The notes: a model not told the origin generated them from the letters alone. A stretch of DNA of 64,000 nt from Episyrphus balteatus (GCF_945859705.1 NC_079134.1:12193545-12257544); one strand, 5' to 3'; shown: positions 13,436 through 26,698, counted from the stretch's first letter. Numbers and translations: made by a program.

Positions 13436-13505
13436 TGAAGTATTTCGGCGCTCAATTGCAAGCAGCGTACAATGCTCGAACCACAGAGAAAATACATACG
13501 AGGAG
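13436..13505 (+). CDS. Second coding exon of the unrecognised gene
   Basis: Preceded by a good acceptor (TTCAATTTTTCAG at 13423-13435) and followed by the strong donor GAG|GTAAGT at 13505/13506. Read with the two leftover bases of the first exon it encodes Ser and then 23 codons beginning EVFRRSIASSVQ and ending in Tyr-Glu-Glu, with no stop, finishing in phase 0. Two independent splice signals plus frame continuity support it. The basic, serine-rich sequence matches no domain I know. The next exon was not found and may lie beyond 64 kb, consistent with a gene of very long introns. Confidence 0.6.
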
Positions 13506-15416
13506 GTAAGTTAACAAATTATAATTTATTTTAATTAGGTTTTTCTTTTCCAGAATCATTATATTTATGTGTCATATTTTTATTCTGTGTTATTTTATTA
13601 AAGGACTATCAAATTAAAAACCCCCCATTTCCAAAAATAAAATATTGATTACCCTTACGCAGGAGATCCATAAATAAATTATTGAGTATTCAAGCTGATG
13701 ATCATCAGCAAAAACAACCCATCATCTTCAGTGTGAAATATTATACCCCTTTTCTCATCTCTGAAGTTTGGTGTAATGATCTGATCATCTCAATTTATTT
13801 TAAAGCTGATTCTGTCAAAAATATCTCTAGGGAGGTCTTATATTGAGAACAAAACGTCGACATAACCAAGAAGGAATTTGATTCTTCTGTTTTGGCGCAT
13901 ACACATCATTATTACCCAGATCCCCACTGACATCCAAGCATGACAACAAAATAAAAATTATATGGAACTTGAGCTTCGGTATTTGTATATTTTGACAGTT
14001 CCCTTAACAAATTGTTAATTATTGGGGCCCTTAGATCGACACAGATGGATAGACTTTCCAGAAATACTCTAATTTTATGAGATTTCCAAGTAAGCAGCTA
14101 TGCCTCTTCTCAAATAGACCTCCTCACTGTTTTTCCCATAAAAATTATTTTCATCGTTCCCAAAAGAAGCATAAAAAGATGTATCTCATGAATTCAAAAA
14201 AAATTCTTCGACGATGTTATTGAGAATAATTTTATTTGAATTTGATAGACAACCGCAATTCATCCATCAGCTTCACAGATGATGACACGATGATAAACTT
14301 ACAAAACAAAATTGTAAATTCTTTTAAAGAAAAAAATGTTTTTTCACAAATAAAAGGAATTTGAATTTTTTGTTTTTCCCTCAAACCATATTGCATCTTT
14401 GTGAATAAAAAGAATGTCTTTCGTGAATTGCATTCCAAATGACATACCTACACAACACATTCAACGATATGTTCACATATCATTGTTGAATATTTTACAT
14501 TCAAATTAAGATAGAAGATTGTACCTATATGAAATTTATTTTGTAAAATTTTTTTTAAGTTATGTCAAAACATTGGCACGCATTTTTTTTATGTTTTAGC
14601 CAATTCGTCACGACACGATTGTGTCGTGTTGACTAATAGAGGAATGGAAGTGGTTTCTTGGAAAACTGTTAAATCGGAGATTAATGAACTGTGGAAGAAT
14701 ATAATTCGAGAGGAACTATACAAAAATTTGACACAGCATGTGTATTTTTTTTATCTTAGATTGTCATCGTGTAAAAATTGTTCATTGTGGTGAAACATGT
14801 AATCTAGGATTTACATGACTGACAAACTTCTAGAAAAAGAAATATGCGTAAAATCATGTATGGCTGATTTTGAAAGTTAACCTTTAACGCTTTGACAAAA
14901 TAATCGATGTTTTGATCAGTCTTTTAGAGAATTTTTGTGACAGTACCAACCAAGTTCACCCGAATTTGACCAACAGTTGACTTAAGTTAGCATAGTTTTT
15001 GAGTTGTTGAATTTTCCGCTAAAATAAGTCTGAATTTAGCGGAAAAAATCTGAAATGATAATACCAACAGATTTGGTTAGCATCTTAATTTGTAGTTTTT
15101 TAAATGCATAGTTTTCATAGCGTCATAATATTTTTGTTTTTCAAAATTCCGCTAAAATAAGTATGAAATTAGTGGACGAAAATAAGATGATTTTTTATGT
15201 CTGAAATTGGAGCTATGTAGTTAAATGATAATAATTTGTTGCGCAAATGAGCCCATTAAAAAAAAAAATTGTATATTTTTAAAAAAAAATTTTTGAGTTT
15301 TATTTTGATCAACTTTTTTGAAAATGTTCATAGCTAAATGAGTTTCTTATTATTTTAGCGGAATCTCGAATAAAAAGAAAATCAATCTAGCTGTAAAATC
15401 GAGGTTTATGCATTTC
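13506..15416. other. Non-coding stretch, probably intronic
   Basis: No exon, RNA gene or mobile element recognised. AT-rich with T runs. Confidence 0.4.
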
Positions 15417-15661
15417 TAACGGCCATATTATTTACTAGTTTAAAAAATACATCCGGATGTAAAACTGTCAAATGTCAAAAATAAATCCAAATCCAAAGTA
15501 GTTATAACGATTTTAACTATGAAAATAGTTAAAAAATAGTTAAAAATGACAATTTTTTTCTCTGTGTGATAGTGAATATTATGGATTTGGATTTATTTTT
15601 GACATTTCAATTTCTTTACATCTAGATGTATTTTTTAAACTTGTGAATAATATGGCCGTAA
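15417..15661. mobile_element. Harbinger-like MITE, 239 bp, TAA duplication
   Basis: TAA at 15417-15419 and at 15659-15661 flank an element whose ends are inverted repeats starting CGGCCATATTATT, extending with mismatches for about 80 bp per arm (including TTTAAAAAATACATC and AAATAAATCCAAATCCA). A 3-bp TAA/TWA duplication with long inverted repeats is typical of PIF/Harbinger MITEs. There is no coding capacity. Confidence 0.7.
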
Positions 15662-16182
15662 GTCTAGATTGCTTCAAATTTCCGCAAACAATTTTTTTTT
15701 ATTCCACTTCTTTATATTTTGAAAACTTACTTTTGAGCTAAATTTGTTTTCAAAAGCTGCAAAAAAATTTTAATTCTTCCACTGGCCTAAGACAACCGAT
15801 TAAGCAGTATTTTATCGTTAATACTAGGTATTCTTTTATAAGTTAACCGATTGGAATCTATATTCCAGACAGTGAGGGCTTATTGGAATCTTTTCAAACC
15901 TGAAAAAAGATCTGGGTACAAAGTGTTAAGACTTGTTTCCTATAGTTCTAGTACCTTACATATGTGCATTAGGGTGTCCGTTATTTCCCAAAGTGATGTT
16001 TTCGGGGGAGACACCCCCCAGATCGAAAGTTTATTGCATAAATAAGGGGAAATTAGCAAAAAAAAATGTTTGGAGGTCATTAACCCGTGCCTCTAAGGTT
16101 ATACTTTCCCCATACAAATTTGTATGGGAAATTTTTAACTAATACATAATTTTTTTTTCTCTCGAGTTAAATCATCTATTTT

Positions 16183-16479
16183 AAAAATGTTTGTTGATTC
16201 TGGTTGGAAAATAGTTCCTTTAAAAGATTACATTCAAAATTTCCCGTTCAAAATTTTTTTTATATTTTATTTCGGTTTTTGAAATTATTAGCTGTTTTCG
16301 TAGTTTTTGCTTTCATCTATCACATAATTTTAAATGCAGTTTAATTGGTTTTTAATTCTTTTCAAATATTGCATTCAAAGAATTTGTGTATAAATCAAAA
16401 ATTTTAATTTTTTAAAATTTTTTTTTTAATTTTTGCCGTTAAAGGAACTATTTTCTAACCAGAATCAACAAACATTTTT
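16183..16479. repeat. Inverted-repeat element, about 300 bp
   Basis: AAAAATGTTTGTTGATTCTG at 16183 continues for about 45 bp and recurs as its reverse complement ending at 16479, with one or two mismatches. The interior is AT-rich. It is probably another MITE; no target duplication was identified. Confidence 0.65.
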
Positions 16480-16536
16480 GCTGCATTAGCTTCTGCACTA
16501 TATTCTGTGCCTTCCGATTCTCTTTTCAGTATTATT

Positions 16537-17095
16537 TGACGTGATAATGTCTTATAAATCGATGAACCATAAAAAACAATTTATTAGAGATAAATAAAAA
16601 TAAACTATTTATATAGAGATAAACAATAAAGGATTTTTAAAAATTCAATCATTAAAAAGGGTAAATCGGGGTAAAAGGAGTTTGTAAAACGAAATTATTT
16701 TCTAAACAGTAGACTGTAGAGAAATATTTTTTTCAATCGATAGATAAATTTGCTGTATGGTGAGGAGGGGTTTTCAACACCCCCATATAAAAAATTTAAA
16801 AACCAAGTTATGAACGATTTTCAAAACCCATAAATACCTTCGATAAAATGGTTATTATGGGAAGGGAACATTTTTTTCAACAATTTCAAAGATGACATTT
16901 GAAAGTTAATACAAATAAAAATCAGGCGTCTAATAACGTTTTTTTTATAAGACTCTAAACTTCGAAATATGATTTATTTTTAAAATTTTTTCAAGCATTC
17001 AAAAAATCTCAAACTCACAGGACTAATAGGAAACATGTGCAAAAAATTTAATTTTTATAATGATATTTGACCGAATAACGCAAAAACCGTTTACC
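16537..17095 (+). repeat. Second copy of the GACGTGATAA repeat family
   Basis: Aligns in order with 4113-4541 and 6367 to about 6540. It starts GACGTGATAATGTCTTATAA, passes through GGGTAAATCGGGGTAAAA and ends around CATTCAAAAAATCTCAAACT and ACATGTGCAAAAAATTTAA. It lacks the hAT insertion and so shows the empty arrangement. Confidence 0.6.
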
Positions 17096-20000
17096 GATTT
17101 CAATTGTATTTACCGGCTTCCAAAAAGGTGGAAGTATTCCATTCGTCTTTTTTTTATGTTTGTTACCTCATAACTTTGGACTGAGTGAACCATTGTTAAT
17201 AATTCTTTTTGAATTGGAAAGCTGGTGCTTGCAGTGTGGTCCCTGGCAGAATGTTATTCTTAGGCTTTTTTCTGATGCTCGCATGGTTTCAAGATCCTAC
17301 GAAGATTTTCGTACAGGCTGGTGAATCACGGACATTATTCACGTTTTGAGATTAAAAATGTTTTAAAGACGCGAGACAAATTAATATTCTGAAAATTGCG
17401 CTTTCAAAAAATTCATAAATCACATAAACCAGTTTCATATGCTACGGATAAGTTGAATCTTAACAACGCATATGCAATTACTTTAAATGCGAAATCAATT
17501 ATCTCGAAGTACATATTTTTTTTATTTTCTTAAATCCAAACAACAACTTGTTGCATGCATCTCTCTTCATGTTACAAATTCCCCCTAGATTACGTAGCAT
17601 ATGGAAAAGAAATAATCAATTTCTGTAGCATTTCTTTCCTTTCTTCAAACACATATAATTGATAAACCAGTCTTGAAGGCAATGTTTAACTTCCATCCAC
17701 CAGCAGATGTTTCTTCCTCCCATCTTTCTTTAAATGTATATATAAAGGACCGACCCGTTGATACTTAGTTTGGTATCAGGAGAAGAAAGGACTCCAAATG
17801 CATCATATCACAATAAAAATATCTGCCCAAATAGTGTATCCAGAAAAAGAAAATATATTAAAAAAAAAAAAAATAAAGAAGAAAGGACAACAACCTACAT
17901 CCCTTTAAAGAACTCTGTGTACATGTGTATATGTGTTGCAGAGATAAATTGAGTGCAACAATCGACCAAGACTCATGCGCTTGATCTTTGGAGCAGATGT
18001 CCGCATTCCTATCTAGGGTCCTTTTGTTAAATTTGGTTTTTTTTTTTGTTTGCTTTACTTCTGGAAATATAAAGTGAAATGCATGAAAAGTCCAAAAAAA
18101 AAGTGAAGCATGTTAAACATGAGGGATGTTTACAAAGGATTTGGTTTTCTTGATTTTTTTTTCTGATGTTCAACGAAGATTTCTTTTACTTTCAGTTGTG
18201 TCTGTTTTTGATGATAGAATTATAGTTTGTCAGTATATAAGTATAATTATACAGCAGCTGTAATAGGAATAAAGAGAATAAGGAATCAGGAGGATCCTAA
18301 AAATAGGACACAAAATTATTTCGTTGGCTTCAGTTACAACGAATATATAACTACTGCTTTTACTACTGCAAGGCGAGTGTTAAACAAGGGTGCGGCCAGG
18401 AACGTGTCAAATTTCATTTTCTTTATTTTGCGTGGTGTTTTCAAACACTATTTTTATTATTATTTTAAAAAAGGGCTTCAGATTCTAGAGGAAATATTTT
18501 TGTTAGGAAGTTTCTCAAAAAAATACAGTATCTAACAATTTGTAGCCTAAAGCCTAGTTTGCAGTTCCAGCTGTATCTTATCTTCCCAAAATTCTCTAAG
18601 AAATTCAGTCGAGCTAAAATTTGGGACAGAGTTTTGCTAAAATTTAGCTTAAAATTCCATGTTTCGTTCCATTTCGTTCTATTTCTTGAGGATTTAAACG
18701 GGAAAATAATGAAAACAAAATCGCGGATTGTGTTCCAAACTTTAAAATTAAAAATTTCTTTGGTGATATTTGGTTTGGTATTTCAAAATAGATGAAATGT
18801 TCTGGAAAAAACGACCACGATAAGATTAAGCTGAAATCTTAGCTATCTAAAACTTTTCTTCCTGTATTATTTTTTTTGTTAAATAACTGACAAATCAGCC
18901 ACTGACTTATTTTGTTCTTCTTTTTATTTTTTATTATGATGACACTATAATTCTCTTAGCGCTTGATTGCCCTCAAACGTAATTAGATGAACTCGTCAAA
19001 GTACTAAAAAAACAAAACCAGGAAAAAGCACGCGCCAAATAATGTGTCTTCGCAGTTCTTGCACATAATTCTTCTTCTTCCTTATTTATCCAGTCCAGAT
19101 TGAGTTTAACAATTCGACAAATTATACCTTAATTCAATTATAAAATACTTGTAATTACTAACAAACACATTTGTAAAATTACTTTGGTTTTGCTTTGATG
19201 GATCAAAATGCATTTGCTCTTGCGTAGAAAAAAAGTGCGTCAATTTAATTCTGCACTTCGTTCCTTCAACTTGAAGATTTCAAGTTTACTCTTAACTTGT
19301 GTCGGTTTAAATCTCTCTTCCAGTCCATTTCTTCTTGACAAAACAAAAATAAAAATTATAATAAGACAGTAAAAAAAAAGGTAACAAGTGCATAGTTCCA
19401 TAGAAATTAACCAAGAATTTCAAGTTTATACTACATCTTTGAACGTTGGCTATATGCTTACTATAAAGGATGAAAAAAAAACATCTGTGTGGTTTTAATT
19501 GAGGGGTATTATGCTATTATACTTGGTTAACTATATGACGCCATGCCAGCCGTCGTTTGCAGAGTTGGTGCCACAAGCCAAGACAAGGTCCACTTTGTCC
19601 CTTTATTAAAATTGTATCTATATGGGCTTAAAAGTCTTGAAGGTAATTTGATTAATTGCAGAACTGGTTAAGTTGCATTGGTTTTATTTCTTAGTTGTTG
19701 TTGTTGTTTAATGTTGCTTCAATAATTTCTAGATTTTCATTTTTTTTTATAAAGTGTTGGACAAAATGATTTAACAACTTCTTATTTGATAAAAAAAAAA
19801 CACTTTGGATTTCTAATCCGGTTGATATAATTGTAAAGGGTATATTGATCTGAATTACTTTAATACATATAAAGAAAGCAGGTTTAAGTCATTCGGTAGT
19901 ATTCTCTTGACTTAATAGGACATTGATAAAATTCTATTACTATTCTCGCGAAATGAAAGTCGAATGTTAAAACCTCTGAAAGTCTTGAAAATATTTCTTG

Positions 20001-20215
20001 TTATAAGATTTATTATAGCAGAAAAGTTAGCATCATTCACAACAATATTTAAAATTGATAGGTGGTTTAAACGTTTTTGAAAGTCTTTTATTCAAGTTCA
20101 AGTTTGTCATAAATGTAAAGGGTAAAAGGATTGACAAGAACCTGATATTTGCACAAAATGTTCAAAAAAAATTGACCGAATAAGGCTACAATTCTTCACA
20201 ATTTTTGCAGTTTTG
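17096..20215. other. Non-coding stretch without recognised features
   Basis: At about 17100-17280 lies a block beginning TTACCGGCTTCCAAAAAGGT that looks like an old dispersed repeat. A TATATATAAAGG element at 17737 is not followed by a supportable gene. The rest is AT-rich with no coding signal. Confidence 0.35.
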
Positions 20216-20820
20216 CACAGTGCTGTATTTCGGTCTAAAACCTGGCCAAAAATATTTGGGCAGATTTTTCAAATCAAATAGGTACCAAATGACTTAAATT
20301 TTTGCATTTCCTTGGTACAGTAAACCCCACTTAAGTGCTTACCTCCCGATAAGCAGTAAAAAAAATTATTAAAAATTAAAAAAATGCACGTACATTCCTG
20401 TGCTATAAGTTTTCTTAAAGCTAGTAATTTATTCTTTATTTTACTTTTTTGACTCAAGATGTTTCGTTAAGAAGTTTTTGAGAAATTAAGTTGTAAAGAT
20501 GAAATTTAGAAAAACTTTTTTTAAGTGATTCTGTATAAAATTTTGCAATATTATGGATCTTTTATTTAATGACCCAGTTGTCTTAAGTCAAATACTTAAG
20601 AATTCGTTCTAATGAATATAAAAGTTCGTAAGAAATTTAAAAAAAAAACTGTTTAATTTTTATTTGCATTAAAATTTTTTATTTGCAATTTTTTTTCAAT
20701 TTTAACTGAATGCATTAAAGGTATTTCAAGAATATTGTGTCAAAATTTAAATTCGATTGGAGCCAAAAAATTAATAAATTTGATTTTTGACCAGGTTTTA
20801 GGTCAAAATACCGCACTGTG
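20216..20820. mobile_element. CACAGTG-ended element, copy 1 (605 bp), Transib-like ends
   Basis: The ends are inverted repeats: left CACAGTGCTGTATTTCGGTC, right (reverse complement) CACAGTGCGGTATTTTGACC, both followed by TAAAACCTGGyCAAAAAT. A larger copy in the opposite orientation is at 31947-33317; its right end corresponds to the left end of this copy, and the interior agrees over several hundred bases (for example TTTTGACACAATATT and the GCACAGGAC/GTCCTGTGC region). There is no coding sequence. No convincing target duplication flanks this copy. Confidence 0.75.
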
Positions 20821-22080
20821 GTTGGAAGAAATACCAAGAAGGTATGAAGATACGATATAGATTCATAATATTGTATGATGGCTGCGTATGAACTCAAAAC
20901 TGTGATATCTGAAGAAAATGGTTATTTCAAGCCCCGGAAAAAATCAGCTACGAATGCGGAGTTTCGAAAACTTGAAAGTATCAAGAAGCTAATTGTGCTA
21001 ATTACTTGGGTTTCAAACATAAGTTTCCACATTCCACGCCTTTTCAACAATATCAACAATGACACTCAGTTGTTTCGGAAAATTTAGCAGAGGACTATAA
21101 AATTCTTTGCACAAGTTATTTCAGCTTAAAAACACAATTTTCATAAAGGTAGGTACTTTAAATTAATTAAAACGAGAAATTCGAATTTCGAGTAGTTTCA
21201 CAAAATATTTTACTTGCTATTAATTTTCTCATGAAAAATCAAAATTTAGATTTTTCAAAAGCCAAGGCCAGTAATTAGTGTCAATTTAATCAATAAATGA
21301 AGCTATATTTATTGCCTCTGAACCCTTTCGGTGCATCCATAATTTTTGTTTTTAGTTCGAACCAAATTTTCATGGTCCTCTGAAACCTATTTACTACTTC
21401 ATAAGACCACCATCAAATCAGTTCATTTTTATTTCCTATCACTCAATCCTATTAACCTAAACATAAAAATTGCTCACTGATATATTCATAGCAAACAAGT
21501 TCACTATCAGCTTTACAATAAACACATTAGAATCTTAAAATAAAAAAAAATAAAAAGAAACTGATACGACATTAATACCGTAACGTGACAATATTTTCAA
21601 TACCCCATGAAATCGCTGCGTCTCAAAACATTCTTATCAAAGAGCAATTAATCCGTAATAAGTTTTGAAAACAAATCTTCAACTAATTCTTTAGTTTCTA
21701 AATGCGGAACGCTGAACAAATTATATTTGTGGAGACGGTCCAACCGTAGACACATGTACTTAACCCCTATGCTCCATCGGCTTATAACTGAGCACCGGCA
21801 CAATCAGATGTGTCGAAAAGCCTACACAATTCTTTTAATAAATTCGGATCGTTTTAGACAAAGAAATTGATGACAAATAATAAAAAAAGCCGACTGATAA
21901 TAACTAAGAGATTCGAGAGAAATAAGAGGACAGAAAGCACTAAAATAATGAACATCTTAAAGATTACTTCGGAGGAGGAGTGATATGTTATGAACTGGGT
22001 CAGTATTTAAACAGTTTATAACCTTTCAACCTGATCGAAGCTGTTGTCTTTGCTCCTTCGCTATATCAGTCGCCTCGCTA
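20821..22080. other. Non-coding stretch without recognised features
   Basis: No gene is supported. GGAGGAGGAGTG at about 21970 resembles a polypurine tract but no flanking LTR could be established. Confidence 0.3.
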
Positions 22081-22084
22081 CCCT

Positions 22085-22180
22085 AAATGCAGTAATAAAT
22101 TTAAATCGACAGATAAGACTCGTAAATATGTCAAATGTGTGCCACAAGGCTGTGTGCTAGGACCGATATTTTTACCAGTC
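22085..22180 (+). pseudogene. LINE reverse-transcriptase scrap
   Basis: In one frame (22136-22174) the translation reads CVPQGCVLGPIFL. This matches the block G-V-P-Q-G-S-V-L-G-P-x-L-F found in reverse transcriptases of Jockey/CR1-type non-LTR retrotransposons. The preceding codons (basic, ending KYVK) fit the variable segment before that block. The frame is lost on both sides and the YADD box is absent, so this is a short decayed fragment. Confidence 0.55.
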
Positions 22181-25084
22181 ACCACAATCGGGGGGAAAAT
22201 CGATGGTTTTTTGTAAACAAATAGCCCCAGCTTATTTACCTTTTTGTTGCTTCATTCTTTAGGGTTTCGTTTAATAGTTCGAATTATGAGAATGAATAGC
22301 TGCAGGTGATTGAAATGACATTTCTTTCCTTCTTTTGGGTATCAATTTGTTGTGTTTTTTTTAATTGATTGAATAAATTAATTATTTACGGAATATTCTC
22401 ATTCAAAAATCTGAAGATGCTTTTGAAGGCTTTTATCTATTCAAAAAAGTCCAATAAAACTGTCTTTATGAGCTCCAGGTGTGGGTTGGATGATTATATT
22501 GTTTGGGAAATTAATTGGAAAATCGATTTCCGTTTTATAAATTTTGTTTTCGGTGGGAAAACTGGGATCATTTATTTTTTTTTATTTGATGATGAAAGGA
22601 ATAAAAAAAATTAAAGTATGTCTGAAGGGGTGGGGGTGTTGTTTTTTCATTCAAGCTTTAAAATAATATTGAAAATGAAGACGTTATTGATCTTTTAATT
22701 TTGATCAAGCATTTACAGTGCCTAATAATGGTAACACTATACTTTGCAATACCAAATATGATTTTTTTTAATAGCTTCTAGTTGTTATAGTTGAAAAGTA
22801 TTTAATTACCTTTACATTTATCAATGATAAAACAATGAGCAATGAGTAATTCAGTGAAATGGGCATTCAGGTTCAGAACGAGAAAACGAACAAAGGCTAA
22901 AAACTATAAAAGATTGGTACTTGCCATAGGACAAAAATGGAAGAAGTTGTTTTTCTGTAAGAAAAAAACGGCTCAACGATTTTGATTAAAAATACGTGTA
23001 TACTTATTCACTTTAAGTTTTATTTTTGAAATTAAATTAATATTTTTTTATCCAGTACACCTTAAAACGAGGCTTCGTAAAAAAATTATCAACCCGTTAA
23101 AAAAACTGATTTTTCTCAAAAAAAATTTAAAAATCCAAAAACTTGTTTTTTGGAAATTTTAAAAAATTTAAACAGCAGTTTTTGAAAAAAATCTTTTGTT
23201 GACTCCTTGTTTTCCTGAAAATACTGATAAAACAATACTTTAACAATACTTGGTCCGGAAAATTTATAATCTGCAGTCGATTTGATTTTCGATTGAACGA
23301 AGGGAAAACCAAAGTATTCAAATTGACAGCCAGGCAGACAGATCCAGCGGGACCCATTTTTTTTTTTAGAATCCCTTACTCCTATACCTAGTACCTTAAT
23401 CGCTAGTAAAAATTACACATACGCCACAGTGACCGCCTTATTTAAATAAAAAAAAAACGAATACGAAAATTTAATTAATGAGTTATTAACTGTTATTCAC
23501 AAAAATTTTACCTACATTAGGGTGTGTCATTTTTGTTTCATTTTTCATTTTTTTTAAATTTCAGTTCAGTTCAGTTTCACGAATAATTAAATTCTTTAAA
23601 TTCATGATGATAAAATTAGTTTTGAGTGTTAGCTCAAAGAGGCTTAAATATGATCTGTCAATCGACTATTTACGTGGAACATTCTGAATATTTCGTTTGA
23701 ATTTATTGAAAGAAGTAATTGCTTTAACTTTCTTCCCTTGACAAATTTTTAAAAAAAAGGTAACAATTGTATGTATAAGAAGTGCAGCATCTTTTTTTTA
23801 TTTGGAATCTACATATTTCCTAAATTTTGTAAATCTGTGAATAATGTCGTATGTATAAATGAAATAACAAGATCAACATAATCTCTATAATCATGTAAAA
23901 CTTACATAAGTCTTGTTTTAATTAAACAATTGTATTATTTTGAAAAAAACCTCAACAAAGAATTGTGCTACGAAAAACATTTTTAAGACAAAAGAAAAAC
24001 ATTGGTTTATTTACATTTCAAATCTGCATCACAAAGAATCAGAAAGTAAATCTATAATTCCCGTTCTTTTGTGACGAAATTTAGGTCAACCAAAAAGAAT
24101 TAACGAATTTCGCGACACAAAGAAGAGGCGTTACTTGTTATTTTATTGTTTTGCCAAAATTGATATCAACAAACACTTCCAAACTAGAAAGTGAAAAATT
24201 TGAATAATCAAATCAAATTAAAAAAAAAGTAAAAGCCTTAAAAACTTGATGCTAAATTCGGTATATGAAAGTAATTAGTACAAAATATTAAAGGAAATAA
24301 ATCTGGGGCTACCGTATGAAATAAATACCACTTTCTGGTTGAGTGCACATAAAATTCCCAGAGATCTTCTTTTCTATCTTATTCCCAATTTAAGTCGAAA
24401 TTTCTAACACTAATTTACACCACATTACAAATTGATACAAATATATCCACACCAAGTAAAACGAATCAATCAATTTCTATTCACCTTGCAACTAAAGGAG
24501 TTAGATTTACGCTCTTGATGGGTATCTGTGATGCTATCGCCTCGCTAACAAATCCTGACCACATTGATTGTTTGAGAAAAATACAAAATACATTTTCACA
24601 ACGTTTTCTCTTAGTTTCAGTCTCACGTAAATTCGGTCGAGAGTTCGTCCGAAAGATCAACACAAAAGACCACCACCATATCATCCAACCAAACACGAAA
24701 CAACCGCGAGAAGATCGACCAAATGGTCTGGGAAAAGATTTAATTTTGCAAAATGTAATAGATTTCAAGATACTTTTGGCCCATTGAAATGGGAATTAGA
24801 AAATTGGATTGACGTGCCAGACAGATTCGAGTATAAAATAACGATCAAGCCCAAAAAAACAAAATTTCATAATCGTTATAAATAAAAGATATGTATGTAC
24901 AACTTTAACGGGATTCGGCAAATTATCTAAAAACCCGTTTAAGGTTTGATGCCAAACTTTACAAAAAAATTCCAAACAGCTTTATCATTCATGAGAGTGT
25001 GTACTTTGTAAACACACTTTGTCTTCAGGTCTTGTTGAAGTCTTGAAAGTGCAAGGCACCTTATGAGATGGCAGAGAGTGTCTC
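22181..25084. other. Non-coding stretch without recognised genes
   Basis: AT-rich. An ACACATACGCCACAGTGACC motif at about 23409-23430 is the reverse complement of motifs near 7998 and 25878. The overlapping open frames at 24481-24787 on both strands show no recognisable motif. Confidence 0.35.
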
Positions 25085-25420
25085 TTTCTCATTCATGGTC
25101 TACCTGAACTCGCGATTTGTCCACTCAACGCCTTCGTTTTTGTTTATTGCACCGCGGCGGCGCGGCCACGGTGGCAGCATGGAATTTCCAAGCTTCTCTG
25201 TTGGTCTTAGGGTTCCATGGAACGAATGGTTTGACATTTGAAGACTGCCGCCACTGACTGTATAACCAAAGTACCTCCACCATGGATACCACACGACGAT
25301 GGTATCGGAACGGTCGGCAGTGTAACGACCTAGTTGAGAAGAATTCATGAGATTGGCGCTTGAAAAAGTCGTGAGTAAGCGATAGACGCAGGGGGTCGGT
25401 ACCGTTGTCATACCAAACCA
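25085..25420. other. GC-richer island of unknown nature
   Basis: Composition is clearly higher in G+C than the surroundings, including GCACCGCGGCGGCGCGGCCA at 25149. Minus-strand frames of 98-103 residues cross it, but I recognise no motif, and two overlapping frames with no splice context argue against a simple gene. It could be an unmethylated promoter-like island, an old mobile fragment or an unannotated exon. Confidence 0.3.
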
Positions 25421-26698
25421 TACAAATTCATTACGAAATATTTGTACATTTTTATGTGTAAGATATTATATTTTAAACTGTGAATTAATATGCAAGTTAT
25501 GTTGTTTAATTTTTAGGCGATTGGCCGTTTATTGGTAGCAAAATTGCATGTAATTTATCTTTAATATTTAAGTCCGGTCCGGTCCGGGCAATCTAACAGA
25601 TAAAGTTTCAGTTAATTTGAGAAACGTTAGTGTGGTTAATGGGTGGAGTACTTTGTTGACAGATTGTAGGTGGGATTTTATATTAAATTTCCCATGTGGA
25701 CAGGTCATAATTGCAACTAAATTATAGGTTTTAGGAATTCTGTGGGTTTTTTAATGAGAAATTTTAATTAGAAAATGACACTTCAGGGTTTTGTACTTGA
25801 TCGATACAAAACTGGATTAATAGATTATATCCATACTGATATAGTTTGGTGTTGAAAATTGTGTTAAATTTAAGTTCACTGTGGCGTATGTGTAACATTT
25901 TTTTTTAAACAAGCTTTTATTTTCTTAAAACCTTTATTTTTTTTTTTGCTAAACAAAGTATGAAAATTGACATCTGTGGAAATTTAACAGTTGTCGGTGA
26001 GTCGAAATAAATTTTTAACAAACTACATTTTCATCAAAATCGTTGCTGCGATGTGTCAGATATAAATAAATATACTGAACTAAAGCTAAAGTACGTTGTT
26101 GTCGTTACCCAAATTGTGCAACTATCTATCTATTAATAGCTGCTATTTAATCACTCTTTAAATAGCATTTAATGCCTTAAATTACTCTTTAAATTATTTC
26201 TTGAATTGAAATTTGATTCAAATACGTTTGAAGAATTTACCTAACCATTTTCGATTTTTTAATAAGGTTTTCAAATTGAACTTCTTTGTTTCGTCATCAT
26301 CGTGGTTAATTTTTTCTATATTTTTGCTTTTTTCGTTTTTGATGAAATCATTAAATATGAAGAACAGAATGCTCATAAAAAAGCAGTGAAATACTAAAGA
26401 GTCGAAAACAAAGAGCAGTTTCGCTTATAAAAGCAGTGAAATCTTTACTTGATATATTATACTTTTGTATATTTTATACTTTTGTATAAAAAAAAAAGGA
26501 AAAAGCAATTTGAATGGGTTGGACTTTTGTAAGCCTAAAAGCTGAACAGTTCAGTGAGTCGCTATATTGAAGATCAATATCGCAACTGTAACTGTTCTGT
26601 GCTTAGTGAAAGAGCAGCCTTAGCTCTAACTAGGACTAATAAACTACAGAATATGTAATATAACATTACCTATGTATAAGATCCTAATAAGAAATAAA

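Noticed and set aside
17737..17952. TATATATAAAGG box followed by a 64-codon frame
   Set aside because: TATA-like strings are expected in AT-rich DNA; the frame is Lys/Asn-rich with no recognisable protein.
21950..22040. GGAGGAGGAGTG resembling the polypurine tract of a Copia element
   Set aside because: No second LTR copy or Copia protein motif could be found near it.
24481..24787. Overlapping 90-95 codon frames on opposite strands
   Set aside because: No motif on either strand and no splice context; mutual shadows.
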